From assembly GCA_020049895.1 (NCBI GenBank), contig JAGVLE010000031.1, positions 1 through 64,000 on the forward strand: 64,000 bases of DNA, in the 5' to 3' direction. Both the position numbers and the translations under genes were made by a program. Of this stretch, positions 28,217-37,753 are shown piece after piece. Under the pieces are notes generated by a model. The model was not told the origin of the DNA, made no database searches, and saw only the letters and a program-made list of their open reading frames with translations. The first letter of the stretch is position 1. The number at the start of each line of letters is the position of its first letter. Source of the DNA: Alphaproteobacteria bacterium. Lineage in GTDB: Bacteria > Pseudomonadota > Alphaproteobacteria > UBA9655.

Positions 28217-29236
28217 ATGGAAATTGATCAACTTACTCAGCGCTTATTAAACGATATTGAGGCAACGACTTCCCTCCAAGATGTCGAAGAGTTGCGCGTG
28301 GCAGCTTTTGGAAAGAAGGGCGTTTTAACGGAACTTCTTAAGACCCTTGGTAGTAAAACACCTGAGGAGCGCAAAACTTTAGGCGCTGCGCTGAATGTGG
28401 CCAAAGAAATCCTCAAAGAAGCTCTGGACGCGCGTAAGGTACATTTTGAAGACCTGCAGATTAATCAGCGGCTTGCAAATGAAACCATTGACATTTCCCT
28501 TCCTCCACGACCTGAGCTCCAAGGGAAAATCCACCCACTTTCTAAGGTGATGGATGAGGCTATGGATATCTTGGGGAAAATGGGATTTTCTCTGTCGGAA
28601 GGCCCGGATATTGAAGATGATTTTCATAATTTTACAGCCCTTAATATTCCCCCACAACACCCGGCACGCCAGGAACAGGATACTTTTTATCTGAAAGCAG
28701 GAGATGGAAAGACACCCCATGTCCTGCGCACCCATACCTCTCCTGTCCAAATTCGGACCATGATTAAAGAAAAGCCGCCATTGCGTATTATTTCTCTGGG
28801 AAGAACCTATCGTTCTGACCATGATGCGACCCATACGCCCATGTTCCACCAGATTGAGGGGCTTGTGGTGGATAAACATACCCATATGGGTCATTTAAAG
28901 GGGTGCCTTGAGGAATTCTTTCGCTTTTTCTTTGAAGACCCTGACTTAAAGCTACGCTTCCGTCCAGGTTACTTCCCCTTTACTGAACCTTCAGCAGAGG
29001 TAGATATTTGGTGGAAAAACAGTCGTTGGCTAGAAGTCTTGGGATGTGGAATGGTGCACCCAAATGTGCTGCGAAATTGCAATATTGACCCAGAAATTTA
29101 CCAAGGGTTTGCTTTTGGAATGGGGATTGAGCGCATTGCCATGCTGAAGTATGGCATTGAAGATTTGCGCCTCTTTTTTGACTCGGACCTACGGTGGTTA
29201 AATCACTACGGGTTTGACCCTGAGACACGGGAGTAG
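28217..29236 (+). CDS. pheS: Phenylalanine-tRNA ligase alpha subunit
   Basis: This is the catalytic subunit of the alpha2-beta2 enzyme that charges tRNA-Phe. The ATG at 28217 gives 339 residues, a normal size; a GTG six codons earlier is also open. The N-terminal coiled coil that grips the tRNA is visible, followed by class II motifs: HPLSKVMDEAMDILGKMGF, the RTHTSPVQIRTM motif 2 region, GRTYRSDHDATHTPMFHQIEG, and the C-terminal GFAFGMGIERIAMLKYGI motif 3. It is followed four bases later by pheT. No leader peptide rich in Phe codons is evident. Confidence 0.97.
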   Translation: MEIDQLTQRLLNDIEATTSLQDVEELRVAAFGKKGVLTELLKTLGSKTPEERKTLGAALNVAKEILKEALDARKVHFEDLQINQRLANETIDISLPPRPELQGKIHPLSKVMDEAMDILGKMGFSLSEGPDIEDDFHNFTALNIPPQHPARQEQDTFYLKAGDGKTPHVLRTHTSPVQIRTMIKEKPPLRIISLGRTYRSDHDATHTPMFHQIEGLVVDKHTHMGHLKGCLEEFFRFFFEDPDLKLRFRPGYFPFTEPSAEVDIWWKNSRWLEVLGCGMVHPNVLRNCNIDPEIYQGFAFGMGIERIAMLKYGIEDLRLFFDSDLRWLNHYGFDPETRE

Positions 29237-29240
29237 CGCC

Positions 29241-31568
29241 ATGAAATTTACCCTCTCCTGGTTAAAAGAACATCTAAAAACGGACGCTTCTCTTGACGTC
29301 ATCCGGGATACCCTCGATCAGCTCGGTCTTGTAGTAGACAAGGTTGAGAACAAGGCCGACGCCTTAGCATCTTTTATTATTTGCGAAGTTATAGAAGCTG
29401 AAAAGCATCCGAATGCAGATCGTTTGAAAGTTTGTCGAGTGAATACCGGAAAAGACATCGTGCAAGTCGTGTGTGGGGCTGCTAACGCACGACAGGGGAT
29501 GAAAGCCGTCCTTGCACTTCCAGGGGCCATAATTCCTTCTTCAGGAACTGTTTTGAAGGTCGGTAAGGTGCGGGATGTAGAAAGCTTTGGCATGATGTGT
29601 TCTGCCGAAGAGTTACTCTTAGAAACAGACTCTGAAGGCATTATTGAGGTGGCTGCTGACGCCCCTGTTGGCGAGCCTTATGTCAAATGGCTTGGCCTTG
29701 ATGACGCCATGATCGAAATTGAAATTACACCGAATCGGGGAGATTGCTTAGGCGTACACGGAATTGCACGCGACCTAGCAGCCACAGGCATTGGAACCCT
29801 TCTTCCACTTAAAGAAGTCAAGGTTCCTGGAAATAGCCCATGCCCTCTTCAGTTAAAATTAGAAACGCCAGCCTGTCCCTATTTTACAGGACGTCTCATT
29901 CGTGGGGTGAAAAATGGCCCTAGCCCAGATTGGCTGCGCCGCCGTTTAGAGTCCATAGGTCAGAACTCTATTTCAACTCTTGTCGATATTACAAACTACC
30001 TGAATTTTGATCGTGCACGTCCCTCTCATGTGTTTGATGCTGATCTTATCAAAGGAAATATAGTCGTTCGCTCTGCCAAAGCAGGCGAACCCTTTGTCGC
30101 ACTGAAGGGCGACGAATATACCTTGGCCGAAGGAATGACGGTCATTAGCGATGACTCAGGGGTTATCTCCTTGGGAGGCATTAAGGGAGGCCAAGCGACA
30201 GGATGTACTGAGGCTACACAAAATGTATTTCTCGAATGCGCATTCTTTGAAGCGGCAAATATTGCTGTGACGGGTCAAAAACTTGGTGTTTCAAGTGATG
30301 CACGCTTTCGTTTTGAGCGAGGCGTGGATCCGCTTTCGACGTTACCAGGGCTTGAAGCTCTCACAACAATGATTATCGACCTCTGTGGTGGGGAAGCGAG
30401 TGATGTGCTGGAAGTTGGCAAGCCTCCTGTCATTAGCAAAACCATTCCGTTTTCTGTCAATAAAATTGAAAGCCTTGGTGGCCTTACCATTCAACCAGAA
30501 AAAGCCCATAAAATTCTTACTTCTCTCGGCTTTCAAGTCTCTGGCAGTAACGTTATCTCACCTTCTTGGCGTTCAGATGTTGAGGGAGAAGCAGATTTGG
30601 TTGAGGAAGTCTTGAGGGTAGAAGGATATGATAAAATTCCTTCTGTTGCCTATGAGGGCCGCCCGGCAGGAGCACCTTTGTCTCCCTTGCAAGAACGACG
30701 TTTTGTCTTTCGCGATAAACTTACGGGGCGCGGCCTTGTAGAAACCGTCACCTGGTCTTTTATGGCTGAGGAAGATGTGGCCTTGTTTGGAGGCGTTTCG
30801 CAAGAGCTTCTGGTCATGAATCCTATTAGTATTGAGTTGAATGCGATGCGTCCCAGCCTTCTCCCCCATCTTTTGAAAGCAGCCCATTCCAACCAAAACA
30901 GGGGACTAGACGGGATTACGCTCTTTGAGGTTGGGCCGCAGTATACATCGCCTACTCCTGAGGGACAGGAGATGATGGCCTCAGGTCTTCGAGTGGGGAC
31001 TTTCCCCAGCAACTGGCTTCACAAGAAAAGCTCTGTCGATTTTTATAACGTAAAGGCAGATGTTATGGCCCTTGCAGGCTCAAAAGGGCAGTGGGAGACG
31101 ACAGCTCCCTCCTGGTACCATCCAGGGCGTTCAGCGACCTTAAAATTGGGACCTCAGGTGATTGGGTATTGTGGAGAACTTCACCCACGCATTGTCAAAG
31201 CTTTTGATCTGAAAGGTCCTGTGGTGGCTTTTGAAGTTTTTATCGACAGACTTCCTTTGCCAAAAAAACGGACAGCAGTCCCTCTTGTGCTGTCCCCTTA
31301 TCAAGCTGTGGAGAGAGATTTCGCATTTGTGGTTGATCCTAAAGTCCCGGCAGATACTCTTATTCAGATTGCAGCTAAGCTTAATCCTGAACTTGTCAAC
31401 AATGTGACTCTTTTTGATGTTTTTGAGCGAGAGGGCATAAAATCTTTAGGCATTCGAGTTCGCTTGCAATCTACAACTAACACATTGAGTGATGCAGAAA
31501 TCCAAGCCTTTTCTGATAAGTTCATTGCAACCATTGTTCAAAAGACAGGCGCAACTTTACGAGAATAA
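29241..31568 (+). CDS. pheT: Phenylalanine-tRNA ligase beta subunit
   Basis: This subunit completes the Phe-tRNA synthetase and edits mischarged Tyr-tRNA. The ATG at 29241 gives the usual start MKFTLSWLKEHL and 775 residues. Domains in order are the EMAP-like tRNA-binding domain (VIEAEKHPNADRLKVCRV), the B3/B4 editing region with EITPNRGDCLGVHGIARD, the B5 domain (DARFRFERGVDP lies just before it), the catalytic-like core, and the C-terminal anticodon-binding FDX-ACB domain (LSPYQAVERDFAFVVD). It appears complete. Confidence 0.97.
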   Translation: MKFTLSWLKEHLKTDASLDVIRDTLDQLGLVVDKVENKADALASFIICEVIEAEKHPNADRLKVCRVNTGKDIVQVVCGAANARQGMKAVLALPGAIIPSSGTVLKVGKVRDVESFGMMCSAEELLLETDSEGIIEVAADAPVGEPYVKWLGLDDAMIEIEITPNRGDCLGVHGIARDLAATGIGTLLPLKEVKVPGNSPCPLQLKLETPACPYFTGRLIRGVKNGPSPDWLRRRLESIGQNSISTLVDITNYLNFDRARPSHVFDADLIKGNIVVRSAKAGEPFVALKGDEYTLAEGMTVISDDSGVISLGGIKGGQATGCTEATQNVFLECAFFEAANIAVTGQKLGVSSDARFRFERGVDPLSTLPGLEALTTMIIDLCGGEASDVLEVGKPPVISKTIPFSVNKIESLGGLTIQPEKAHKILTSLGFQVSGSNVISPSWRSDVEGEADLVEEVLRVEGYDKIPSVAYEGRPAGAPLSPLQERRFVFRDKLTGRGLVETVTWSFMAEEDVALFGGVSQELLVMNPISIELNAMRPSLLPHLLKAAHSNQNRGLDGITLFEVGPQYTSPTPEGQEMMASGLRVGTFPSNWLHKKSSVDFYNVKADVMALAGSKGQWETTAPSWYHPGRSATLKLGPQVIGYCGELHPRIVKAFDLKGPVVAFEVFIDRLPLPKKRTAVPLVLSPYQAVERDFAFVVDPKVPADTLIQIAAKLNPELVNNVTLFDVFEREGIKSLGIRVRLQSTTNTLSDAEIQAFSDKFIATIVQKTGATLRE

Positions 31569-31712
31569 TGTCTCTCTGATATTTATTATCTTGCATATGG
31601 AAAATTAGAAATATCATTCTCCTTTAAACGTAATAAAATGTACTAAATTACTTGTAAAAAGAAGCTCAGGTAAGGTATACATTAATTCTTAGTCCTTAAA
31701 TGATGAGGTCCT

Positions 31713-32732
31713 ATGCGAAATACAGGAAATGTATCGCTAACCGTTAAAACCGCTGAAGAATCCCAGCCTACGTTCCATGGTGATTTGGATGAAGCACGAC
31801 GGGTTTTAACTCTTGAAGCGCAAGCGCTTGAAACACTCGCGCAAAGTTTGGATGAATCCTTTGAAGAGGCAATTACGTTATTATTGCAAACGCAAGGGCG
31901 TGTCATCCTTTCAGGGATTGGAAAAAGCGGACATATTGCCAATAAAATTGCGTCGACCTTTTCCTCGACAGGAACGCCTGCCTTTTTTGTTCATCCGGGT
32001 GAGGCAAGCCATGGGGACTTGGGTATGCTTACACCCCAAGATACTCTTATTATCCTCTCCTTCTCGGGGGAAACTCCTGAACTTTCAGATATGTTAAATT
32101 ATGCAAAACGCTTTGGAATTTCCTTGATTGCGATAACGCAAAAGGCAAACAGCACCCTTGCAAAAATAGCGCATACAACCCTTCTTCTGCCTCCGGTCCC
32201 TGAAGCGTGTCCGATGGGACTAGCGCCAACAACATCAACCACATTAATGTTGGGGCTAGGGGATGCGTTGGCTATTTCCTTATTGAAACGCAAAGAATTT
32301 TCGGAAGTTGATTTTAAAAAACTCCATCCAGGCGGGCTTTTAGGGCGAAAACTCTTGCATGTGTTTGACGTAATGCGCCCTTATGAAGAACTGCCGCTTG
32401 TTCTCAAAGGAACGCTTATGAGCGAAGCTTTGGTTGAAATGACTGCCAAGGGCTTTGGCTGTATTGGGATTATGGATACGAACAAAAAACTAGCAGGCAT
32501 CATTACAGATGGTGACTTGCGCCGTCATATGAATCCTGCTCTTTTGAGTCAACGCGTAGAACAAATCATGACCCCTATGCCTAAAACCATTGTTGGATCT
32601 TCCCTTGCTGCTGAAGCAGTAAGAATCATGAATCAAGAATCCATTACAAACTTGTTTGTTATAGACAAGGAAAGTAATCATCTTGTTGGGCTTTTGCGCC
32701 TTCACGATTGTCTTAGGGCGGGGATTGCTTAA
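31713..32732 (+). CDS. kdsD: Arabinose-5-phosphate isomerase (KpsF/GutQ family)
   Basis: This enzyme turns ribulose-5-phosphate into arabinose-5-phosphate, the first step towards Kdo in LPS. At 339 residues it has an N-terminal SIS sugar-isomerase domain (VILSGIGKSGHIANKIASTFSS; later SFSGETPEL and GLAPTTSTTLMLGLGDA) and two CBS domains in the C-terminal 120 residues (IMDTNKKLAGIITDGDLRR; VIDKESNHLVGLLRLHDCL). It is preceded by a good GAGG site. It leads an envelope operon with lptC and lptA. Confidence 0.93.
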   Translation: MRNTGNVSLTVKTAEESQPTFHGDLDEARRVLTLEAQALETLAQSLDESFEEAITLLLQTQGRVILSGIGKSGHIANKIASTFSSTGTPAFFVHPGEASHGDLGMLTPQDTLIILSFSGETPELSDMLNYAKRFGISLIAITQKANSTLAKIAHTTLLLPPVPEACPMGLAPTTSTTLMLGLGDALAISLLKRKEFSEVDFKKLHPGGLLGRKLLHVFDVMRPYEELPLVLKGTLMSEALVEMTAKGFGCIGIMDTNKKLAGIITDGDLRRHMNPALLSQRVEQIMTPMPKTIVGSSLAAEAVRIMNQESITNLFVIDKESNHLVGLLRLHDCLRAGIA

Positions 32733-33329
32733 GTGGCTATACATGCACTTCAGCGATACTCTCGTTATGTAACTTTCATGAAGAGATTCCTGTTCGTAGG
32801 AATCTTTTTGATTTTGGGAGTTTCTATCATAGGCCCCTATGTTATGTCTTTTCAAAAACAACAAGAAACGGCTGAGCAAGTCCCTTCCGACAATCGAATG
32901 ATTCATCCTCGTTACATGGCATCCGATGAAAAGGGACAACCTTATGAAGTCACCGCCGAAATTGCGACACAAGTAACCGAAAAAGAACCTACCAGCCTTA
33001 AAAATCCAGAAGGATCCTTAACCTTAGAAGAAGGTCAAATTCTTACTGTTAAGGCTAAGAACGGTCTCTATGATGCTCAAGGAAAGTTTTTAAATTTAGA
33101 CGGCGATGTGATCTTAACAACGACAGATGGCTACCGTGTGAAAACGGAAAAAGCCAATGTGACTCTTAGTTCGAAGACGATCCAAGGAGGTGACCCCGTG
33201 GAAGGATCCGGACCTAAAGGGACCTTGAAAGGGGCAGACGGCTTTGAAATAAGACATCAAGAAGGGGGAGATATTATTACGCTCAAGGGTCGCTCACAGG
33301 TTGTTATTAATAAGGCTGATGGTGCGTAG
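32733..33329 (+). CDS. lptC: LPS export protein LptC
   Basis: LptC anchors the periplasmic LPS bridge to the LptB2FG exporter in the inner membrane. The product has 198 residues with one N-terminal membrane helix (FLFVGIFLILGVSIIGP) and a periplasmic beta-jellyroll of the alphaproteobacterial LptC type (DNRMIHPRYMASDEKGQPYEVTA is split here as NRMIHPRYMASDEKGQPY). The GTG start directly follows the kdsD stop; an ATG 16 codons downstream (MKRFLFVG) is a possible alternative. Its stop lies within the lptA start region. Confidence 0.85.
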   Translation: MAIHALQRYSRYVTFMKRFLFVGIFLILGVSIIGPYVMSFQKQQETAEQVPSDNRMIHPRYMASDEKGQPYEVTAEIATQVTEKEPTSLKNPEGSLTLEEGQILTVKAKNGLYDAQGKFLNLDGDVILTTTDGYRVKTEKANVTLSSKTIQGGDPVEGSGPKGTLKGADGFEIRHQEGGDIITLKGRSQVVINKADGA

Positions 33330-34368
33330 TTTTTTTACGATTTTATGTTTGTCTTTTTGCTTAAAACCTGCGCATGGGCAAGGGTTAGGGCAAATAAATG
33401 ATACTCAAGATAAGTCCCCTATTATCATAGATGCAGAAGAGTCTGTCGTTTGCGATGAAACGGCTCGAAAATGCACAGCAACAGGACTTGCAAAGACACA
33501 AAAAGGAACATCCATAGTTTATGGAGATATTCTTACTGTTCATTTTACGGAAAAGCGCGACCCCACGGCGATGACCGCACAAGGGAACGTCCGCATAGAA
33601 ACTCCCAGAGAAACAGCCTATGGAGACTATGCTCATTATGATGTGGGGCTTGATCGTGTGCGTATGACAGGCGAGAATTTAAGGCTTGTTTCTCCAAACC
33701 AAACATTAACAGCAAAAGATTCAGTAGAGTACTGGCATGGAAAAAAGCAAGGAATTGCGCGTGGAAATGCGCGCCTTGAAATTCAAGAGAAAAATGAGAG
33801 CATTCAAGCCGATGAACTTATTGCTCATTTTTGCTTATCTCAAGAAAACGATCAAAAAATGGAGATTGAAAAAGCAGAAGCTACGGGACATGTTCTGGCC
33901 TCGAGTCCTACTGGCACTGTGACGGGCGATCGCGGCATTTATTATGCTAAAGAAAAGCGCATTGACATGTTTGGAAATGCGCTTGTTGAAATTCCAGAAA
34001 AAAAAGAACTTATTCAGGCTGATAAAATTATTGCTTATTTTGAGCCTTCTAAAGATGGTTCTAAAAAAATGGAAATTGAGAAAGTAGACGCAGTGGGAAA
34101 TGTTCTTGCGTCAAGTCCAGATGGGATTGTGACAGGGAATCGTGGTGTTTATTATCCCAAGATAGAATTCGTGGAAATGTTTGAGGATGTTAAGATTACG
34201 CAAGGAGACAACATTATCCAAGGGCAATATGGCCGAGCAAACTTGAAAACCAATCTTATAGAAATATTCCCCTATATTCCCAAAGGGGATTCCTGCTCTC
34301 CGCATCAACGCATTTCTGGGATGATTATGCCTACAAATGCAAAGAAATTGAAGAAACCTTGCCCTTAA
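33319..34368 (+). CDS. lptA: LPS transport periplasmic protein LptA, enlarged by internal duplication
   Basis: LptA forms the beta-jellyroll bridge carrying LPS across the periplasm. From the ATG at 33319 (AAGG site just before it, overlapping the end of lptC by 11 bases) the protein is 349 residues, about twice the usual size. It has a signal peptide (FFTILCLSFCLKPAHG). Residues 30-148 form an OstA-type module, including PIIIDAEESVVCDE and MTAQGNVRIET. Then two modules of exactly 70 residues follow in tandem (149-218 and 219-288), identical at about 41 of 70 positions by eye, and a final module. lptB, which usually follows, is absent: rodA converges with a four-base overlap. Confidence 0.85.
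   Translation: MVRSFFTILCLSFCLKPAHGQGLGQINDTQDKSPIIIDAEESVVCDETARKCTATGLAKTQKGTSIVYGDILTVHFTEKRDPTAMTAQGNVRIETPRETAYGDYAHYDVGLDRVRMTGENLRLVSPNQTLTAKDSVEYWHGKKQGIARGNARLEIQEKNESIQADELIAHFCLSQENDQKMEIEKAEATGHVLASSPTGTVTGDRGIYYAKEKRIDMFGNALVEIPEKKELIQADKIIAYFEPSKDGSKKMEIEKVDAVGNVLASSPDGIVTGNRGVYYPKIEFVEMFEDVKITQGDNIIQGQYGRANLKTNLIEIFPYIPKGDSCSPHQRISGMIMPTNAKKLKKPCP
33763..34182. repeat. In-gene tandem duplication, two 210-bp units
   Basis: Units at 33763-33972 and 33973-34182 encode gap-free 70-residue repeats starting GNA and ending MF, sharing IQAD, KMEIEK, VLASSP and RG-x-YY. DNA similarity has decayed, so the duplication is old and under selection for protein structure. Confidence 0.8.
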
Positions 34369-35501
34369 AGAATACCTAAAGACGCAGACGGAACTTTAAG
34401 CGTTCGGTGAAGACCAACGTTTAGTAAGAATCCAAACCCCATCAACAACGTTAGAAGAGACGTCCCTCCATAGGATACAAGGGGGAGGGGGATGCCTACG
34501 ACAGGTAAAAGCCCCATGACCATAGCAATATTAATAATAACATAGAGAGAAAAGATTGCTGTCATTCCCATAGCAACAAAACGCCCAAACGTATTAAGCG
34601 TCGTAAGAACAATACGAAAAGATAAAAGAATAAGAAAAACATAGAGAATAATAAGGAAAACACCCCCGATAAATCCCCATTCTTCACATAAAAGCGTAAA
34701 GATAAAATCTGTTTGTTTTTCTGGCAAAAAATTAAGAGAGGCTTGCGTTCCCTGCATGTATCCTTTTCCCCAAAGGCCACCCGACCCTAGAGCAATTTTT
34801 GACTGAGTAATATGGTATCCTGCGCCCAGTGGATCTTGACCTGGATCAAAAAAAATAAGGATACGCTTTTTTTGGTACTCATGAAGAAAAGTCCATAATA
34901 GAGGAAGACTTATACACGTCCCAACAAAGACGCCAAAGACCCCCCAAAGAGAAACACCTGCCACAAAAAACAACATTCCTCCCATAAGGATGAAAATCAT
35001 CGCTGTTCCAAGATCAGGTTGCCGTAACACGAGAAGGACCGGCACGATAATCAGAAGAAAAGGAATAAGAAGTTTAGAAAAAGAAGGAGGAAGAGGTTTG
35101 CTGTGGAAATAGCGAGCGAGAGCTAAGACAAGAGCAATTTTCATTAATTCAGAAGGTTGAAGCTGAAGGATATAAAGATTGATCCAGCGTTGCCCTCCTT
35201 TTCCAATAAATCCAAGGAACTCTACACCGCACAACAAAAGAAGAGAGATTCCATAGAATATATAAGAAAATTGAAGCCACCACCTCAAATTTGTCAAAGC
35301 AATAGCAAACATAATAACAAGCCCTACGCAGAATCGGAGCATTTGCTTGGATGCCCACGGCCCCATATCCCCGCCAGCAGCTGAGGTTAAAAGCCCCCAT
35401 CCCATGGCAGAAATAAGGAGAACAAGAAGAATAATTCCCCAATTTAGGCTCGCAACCTTATGGTATAAAGACGTAAACTTCTTCACTTTCTCAGTTATCA
35501 T
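34365..35501 (-). CDS. rodA: Rod-shape peptidoglycan glycosyltransferase RodA
   Basis: RodA is the SEDS-family polymerase that builds peptidoglycan strands during cell elongation, working with PBP2. The 378-residue protein has about ten membrane helices. Family motifs include QPSELMKIALVLALARYFH, VLRQPDLGTAMIF, the large periplasmic loop ending in ALGSGGLWGKGYMQGTQ and FLPEKQTDFIFTLLCEEWG, and the final VSYGGTSLLTLL. It overlaps mrdA by 11 bases and closes the mre operon. Its 3' end overlaps lptA by four bases. Confidence 0.96.
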   Translation of the reverse strand: MITEKVKKFTSLYHKVASLNWGIILLVLLISAMGWGLLTSAAGGDMGPWASKQMLRFCVGLVIMFAIALTNLRWWLQFSYIFYGISLLLLCGVEFLGFIGKGGQRWINLYILQLQPSELMKIALVLALARYFHSKPLPPSFSKLLIPFLLIIVPVLLVLRQPDLGTAMIFILMGGMLFFVAGVSLWGVFGVFVGTCISLPLLWTFLHEYQKKRILIFFDPGQDPLGAGYHITQSKIALGSGGLWGKGYMQGTQASLNFLPEKQTDFIFTLLCEEWGFIGGVFLIILYVFLILLSFRIVLTTLNTFGRFVAMGMTAIFSLYVIINIAMVMGLLPVVGIPLPLVSYGGTSLLTLLMGFGFLLNVGLHRTLKVPSASLGIL

Positions 35502-37290
35502 GGCTTTTCTCTTTTTCTAAAAGCTGCGCTTTAATAAGGATATCGCGTGCGGTCTGAACGGCAGTGCTGGAACCACTGGAATGCTCGACAACAACAGCAA
35601 TTGCAAAACGAGGAGAGTGTACTGGGGCATATCCTATAAACAATCCATGTTCTCGACACTCCCATCCCAACGAATGTGTTTTCGTTTGCCCTGAGGCTCT
35701 CTGTGCAGCTGTAATACGGCGAACCTGACTTGTTCCTGTTTTCCCTGCCATCTCCATTCCTTCAAAGGGAATACGCCCAGAAAAGGCGGTACTGCCTGGA
35801 GAATTAACTGTCATATTGAGACCTTCACGGATGATATCCAGATGTTTGTTATTGTAAGGCATCTCTGAAAAAGAAGGGGTTGATCCTTTTTCAAAACGCG
35901 TAAGAAGTTTTTTTCCACTCACAAGACGAGCAAGAGCGAGAGCGAGCTCAAGAGGTGTTGCCAACATATATCCCTGTCCTATGCTGGCCTGGATTGTATC
36001 ACTTACCGTCCAATGGGCATGCTTATGCTCGGACTTCCAGTGTTTTGTAGGGACGAGACCTTTTCTTCGATAAGGGAAATCTTCGGAACCACCACTGCCT
36101 AAGCCAAACTCTTGCAAGAGCGACGCCATTGTATCAATACCTAGCCTTTTCCCTATTTCATAGAAAAAGACATCACAAGAATGAGTCAAAGCCTGTTCAA
36201 GATTGATATGACCATGAGCATGCATACAATGAAATTTATGGTTTCCTATCGTCACATATCCTGGACAATAGATTGTTGTATTTTCATCAATAATGCCTGC
36301 TTTTAGAGCCGCCAGCGCTAAAAATGGTTTTATGGTTGATCCAGGAGGATAAAGACCAGAGATAGCCTTATTCGTAAGAGGCATATAAGGGTTGTCTCGT
36401 AAAGCGTCCCAGTTTTTATGGCTAATACCTGTGGGAAAAAGATTGGGATCAAAAGAAGGAGAAGAGGCCAACGCTAGCACATCTCCTGTCTGAATATCTA
36501 AGACAACGGCAGAAGCACTTTTATGAAGATCCAGACAGTTCTGAACATAGGCTTGCAAACGAGCATCCAGAGTGGTGTGAATAGGTTCGCCCGCAAGGGG
36601 AGGGGTTTGGTGAAGTTCACGCACAACTTTGCGGCGTGCATTAACCTCAAAAGCTTTATATCCGGCTTTCCCACGCAAGCGGGATTCAAAATATTTCTCT
36701 AAGCCACCTTTTCCTACTTTAATTCCTGGAAGCGTCAACATTGACTCGAGGGCTTGCTCTTGTTCAGAAGGAGAGGAAACATACCCTAAAAGATTCGCTC
36801 CATGCGAAGATTCTGGATATGTTCGTACAGATCCAACTTCTATTGACACACCTGGTAGTTCTGCTGAATGAAGTTCCAGGACAGAAACTTGCGACCACGT
36901 TAATCCATCCTTGATAATAACAGAATCAAGGCCTCGTTTTTTCTGAATAGCTTTAAGGATTTCTTGTTTTTCTGGAGCCGGAAAATAAATAAATTTTGAC
37001 ATAATATCAAGAACTTCTTGTACCTTGTCTTTTCGAGTTGTTAATAAAACCAATCGAAAACTGGGTGTATTTTGTGCCAGAGGAATACCATTGCGATCGT
37101 AAATTTGACCGCGTGGGGGGAAAATAGGACGGGTAGCCATCCGATTCCCTTCGGCTAGAAAATGATAATGATGACTCTCTAGAATTTGAAAAACATACAG
37201 TCGTCCAACGAGAATAAGAATGAGAAAAAATTGGACAACGCCAAGGCACAAAACTCGGCGCAAAAATTGCGTCTTTTCGCGCTCAGACAT
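35491..37290 (-). CDS. mrdA: Penicillin-binding protein 2 (elongation transpeptidase)
   Basis: PBP2 cross-links peptidoglycan made by RodA. At 599 residues it has one N-terminal membrane helix (VVQFFLILILVGRLYVFQIL), the PBP dimerisation domain (PIFPPRGQIYDRNGIPLA), and the transpeptidase domain with the catalytic Ser in PPGSTIKPF, the second motif SCDVFF and the third AGKTGTS. All three active-site motifs are intact, so it is probably beta-lactam sensitive. It overlaps mreD by eight bases and rodA by 11. Confidence 0.96.
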   Translation of the reverse strand: MSEREKTQFLRRVLCLGVVQFFLILILVGRLYVFQILESHHYHFLAEGNRMATRPIFPPRGQIYDRNGIPLAQNTPSFRLVLLTTRKDKVQEVLDIMSKFIYFPAPEKQEILKAIQKKRGLDSVIIKDGLTWSQVSVLELHSAELPGVSIEVGSVRTYPESSHGANLLGYVSSPSEQEQALESMLTLPGIKVGKGGLEKYFESRLRGKAGYKAFEVNARRKVVRELHQTPPLAGEPIHTTLDARLQAYVQNCLDLHKSASAVVLDIQTGDVLALASSPSFDPNLFPTGISHKNWDALRDNPYMPLTNKAISGLYPPGSTIKPFLALAALKAGIIDENTTIYCPGYVTIGNHKFHCMHAHGHINLEQALTHSCDVFFYEIGKRLGIDTMASLLQEFGLGSGGSEDFPYRRKGLVPTKHWKSEHKHAHWTVSDTIQASIGQGYMLATPLELALALARLVSGKKLLTRFEKGSTPSFSEMPYNNKHLDIIREGLNMTVNSPGSTAFSGRIPFEGMEMAGKTGTSQVRRITAAQRASGQTKTHSLGWECREHGLFIGYAPVHSPRFAIAVVVEHSSGSSTAVQTARDILIKAQLLEKEKSHDN

Positions 37291-37753
37291 AAAGGCGTAC
37301 CCGCAAATGAAGGGAACTTAATAACCATGTTATAAAAGGATATAAAAGAACTCCATAGATCCAAGAAAGCATCACTAGGGGAGTTCCTCCCACGAAAAGA
37401 GCGTAAAGAGAAGTATAGACTAGACTATAAATTGCAAAGGCTCCCCATATGAAAAAAAAGCTATGGGGAATAAGAAAGGGTCTTATATGTTGTCCAAAAA
37501 CCCAACTCAACATGAGAAGAATGGACGACAAGAGAAGTTCTCCCTTCATGAGGGAATCATACAAAAGTCCGACAAAAAACAAACTCCATAAGGGGAGATC
37601 TTGAGGTCGGAAAATAATCCAATAATAAGTAGGAATGAGGTAGAAAGCGGGAAGAAAAGGCGCTTGTCCTATATGCAAGCAACTCCCCCCCATGATAAAG
37701 CAAATAATACTAAAAACGGGAAGTCCCCGTAAGGTAAGGAAAAGAAATTTCAT
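37283..37753 (-). CDS. mreD: Rod-shape-determining protein MreD
   Basis: MreD is a small membrane protein of the elongation complex. The ATG at 37753 overlaps the mreC stop as ATGA and gives 156 residues with about five membrane helices; a longer frame upstream lies within mreC and is not needed. Sequence is poorly conserved in this family, but the position between mreC and mrdA, the size and the helix pattern (including FFVGLLYDSLMKGELLLSS, typical of MreD) make the call. Confidence 0.88.
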   Translation of the reverse strand: MKFLFLTLRGLPVFSIICFIMGGSCLHIGQAPFLPAFYLIPTYYWIIFRPQDLPLWSLFFVGLLYDSLMKGELLLSSILLMLSWVFGQHIRPFLIPHSFFFIWGAFAIYSLVYTSLYALFVGGTPLVMLSWIYGVLLYPFITWLLSSLHLRVRLYV

